Source: Pedosphaera sp. (GTDB taxonomy: Bacteria; Verrucomicrobiota; Verrucomicrobiae; Limisphaerales; Pedosphaeraceae). From it: 5,181 bases of DNA. The stretch spans positions 1-5,181 of the forward strand of contig JAQGPB010000440.1 of NCBI GenBank assembly GCA_028293265.1, given 5' to 3'. The notes below the pieces were generated by a model that was not told the DNA's origin, did not search any database, and was given only the letters and a program-made list of their open reading frames with translations. The position numbers and the translations under genes are program-made. This document shows, in pieces, positions 4,576-5,181 of this stretch; position 1 is the stretch's first letter; the number at the start of each line of letters is the position of its first letter.

Positions 4576-5181
4576 ATGAAAACCAAAACCAAAACCAACA
4601 TCAACGACCGCTACGTCATCATCATGGCGGGCGGCAAGGGGGAGCGTTTCTGGCCGGTGAGCCGTGAGAAGACGCCCAAGCAACTCATCACACTGCTCGG
4701 CAAACGCTCGTTTCTCCAGCAGGCGGTGGACCGGGTGCTGCCGCTGGTGCCGCTCAAGAATATTTTGATCATCACCAACGCGGTGCAGGCGCCGGAGGTG
4801 CGCAAGCAGTTGCCCAAGCTGCCGAAGCAAAATGTCATCGCGGAGCCTTGCGGGCGCGACACCTGCGCGGCGGTGACGCTCGGTGCGGCAATTGTCGGGG
4901 CGCGTTCCACCACGGCGGTGATGGCGGTGTTGCCAGCGGACCATGTCATTCCCGAGGAGAAGAAGTTTCAGCAGGTGTTGGGTGATGCCTTTGATCTCGC
5001 CAGCCGCGGCCGCGCGATTGTCACCATTGGCATCAAGCCGACGGAACCGGCGACCGGTTATGGTTACATTCATGTGGGCGAGCCTTTGCCGCCGCCGACG
5101 GGCGTGAAATCCTATAAGACCACTTTCTTCAAGGCAGAACGGTTCGTGGAAAAACCGAACTTCGACCGCGCGGTCGAATAC
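4576..5181 (+). CDS. manC: Mannose-1-phosphate guanylyltransferase (3' partial)
   Basis: The frame is open from ATG 4576 to the right edge (202 codons, no stop). The enzyme joins GTP and mannose-1-phosphate to give GDP-mannose, the donor for surface polysaccharides, O-antigen and GDP-fucose. The N-terminal nucleotidyltransferase signature 'MAGGKGERFWPVSREKTPKQ' (17-36) is complete, with the GG.G.R loop and the PKQ motif. 'EPCGRDTCAAV' (90-100), 'LPADHVI' (119-125; the Asp is the metal-binding one), 'TEPATGYGYI' (156-165) and 'VEKP' (191-194) follow in order. The E-R-F-W form of the loop fits the short GMP type (~350 residues), but the missing C-terminus means a fused isomerase domain cannot be excluded. 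The ATG at 4624 would remove part of the first beta-strand, so 4576 is preferred; AAGGG at 4570-4574 is too close to be a normal ribosome site. The gene sits 4 bases after the lipoprotein stop. Confidence 0.93.
   Translation, partial: MKTKTKTNINDRYVIIMAGGKGERFWPVSREKTPKQLITLLGKRSFLQQAVDRVLPLVPLKNILIITNAVQAPEVRKQLPKLPKQNVIAEPCGRDTCAAVTLGAAIVGARSTTAVMAVLPADHVIPEEKKFQQVLGDAFDLASRGRAIVTIGIKPTEPATGYGYIHVGEPLPPPTGVKSYKTTFFKAERFVEKPNFDRAVEY
4579..4596 (+). repeat. Tandem (AAAACC)x3 at the 5' end of manC
   Basis: Directly after the start codon, three perfect copies of AAAACC encode Lys-Thr-Lys-Thr-Lys-Thr. Change in copy number by 6 bases would keep the frame, so variation would alter only the length of the charged N-terminal extension, ahead of the first strand (VIIMAGG). 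A-rich early codons can also ease translation initiation where the Shine-Dalgarno site is poor; that role is inferred. Confidence 0.7.

Noticed and set aside
1..5181. Search for tRNA, rRNA, CRISPR, insertion sequence, toxin-antitoxin or defence genes
   Set aside because: No cloverleaf, conserved rRNA stretch, spaced direct repeats, transposase motif or small paired genes were seen on either strand.

Overview
The window reads as part of a chromosome of a moderately GC-rich Gram-negative bacterium, most likely in Verrucomicrobiota (Pedosphaera/Limisphaerales type). This placement is an inference. It rests on an NHL-repeat protein ending in a tail of the form 'Y.IE.STDL..W ... FYR', which I associate with secreted verrucomicrobial proteins, on a lipobox lipoprotein that implies an outer envelope, on mostly weak Shine-Dalgarno sites, and on GC-rich third codon positions. 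No rRNA, tRNA, CRISPR array, insertion sequence or phage gene is visible. Every complete gene is on the + strand.

Layout: (1) positions 1-647 hold the 3' end of an NHL beta-propeller gene. Its recognisable homology starts abruptly near 117-138, and the first ~110 bases do not look like the same protein. (2) A 77-base gap (648-724) contains interleaved inverted repeats and a tiny possible leader ORF. (3) A tight cofactor block follows: nadC (quinolinate phosphoribosyltransferase), birA (biotin ligase with a DNA-binding domain; 4-base ATGA overlap with nadC) and coaX (type III pantothenate kinase; 3-base gap after birA). (4) A 129-base spacer (3313-3441) carries a hairpin built from a 7-base repeat. 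(5) Next come trpA (tryptophan synthase alpha subunit), a small AT-rich lipoprotein gene overlapping trpA by 10 bases, and the 5' part of a mannose-1-phosphate guanylyltransferase gene (manC type), which runs off the right edge.

The block nadC-birA-coaX links NAD, biotin and coenzyme A supply. The three genes are probably one transcript with coupled translation. trpA, the lipoprotein gene and manC may be read from the same transcript or from a promoter inside the repeat-bearing spacer; no convincing promoter was found. trpA has no trpB next to it here. Most of the window is ordinary housekeeping metabolism, and I do not see a new multi-gene system. The points most worth a second look are the abrupt start of NHL homology, the structured nadC leader, the heptamer hairpin before trpA, and the AT-rich lipoprotein gene between two GC-rich genes.
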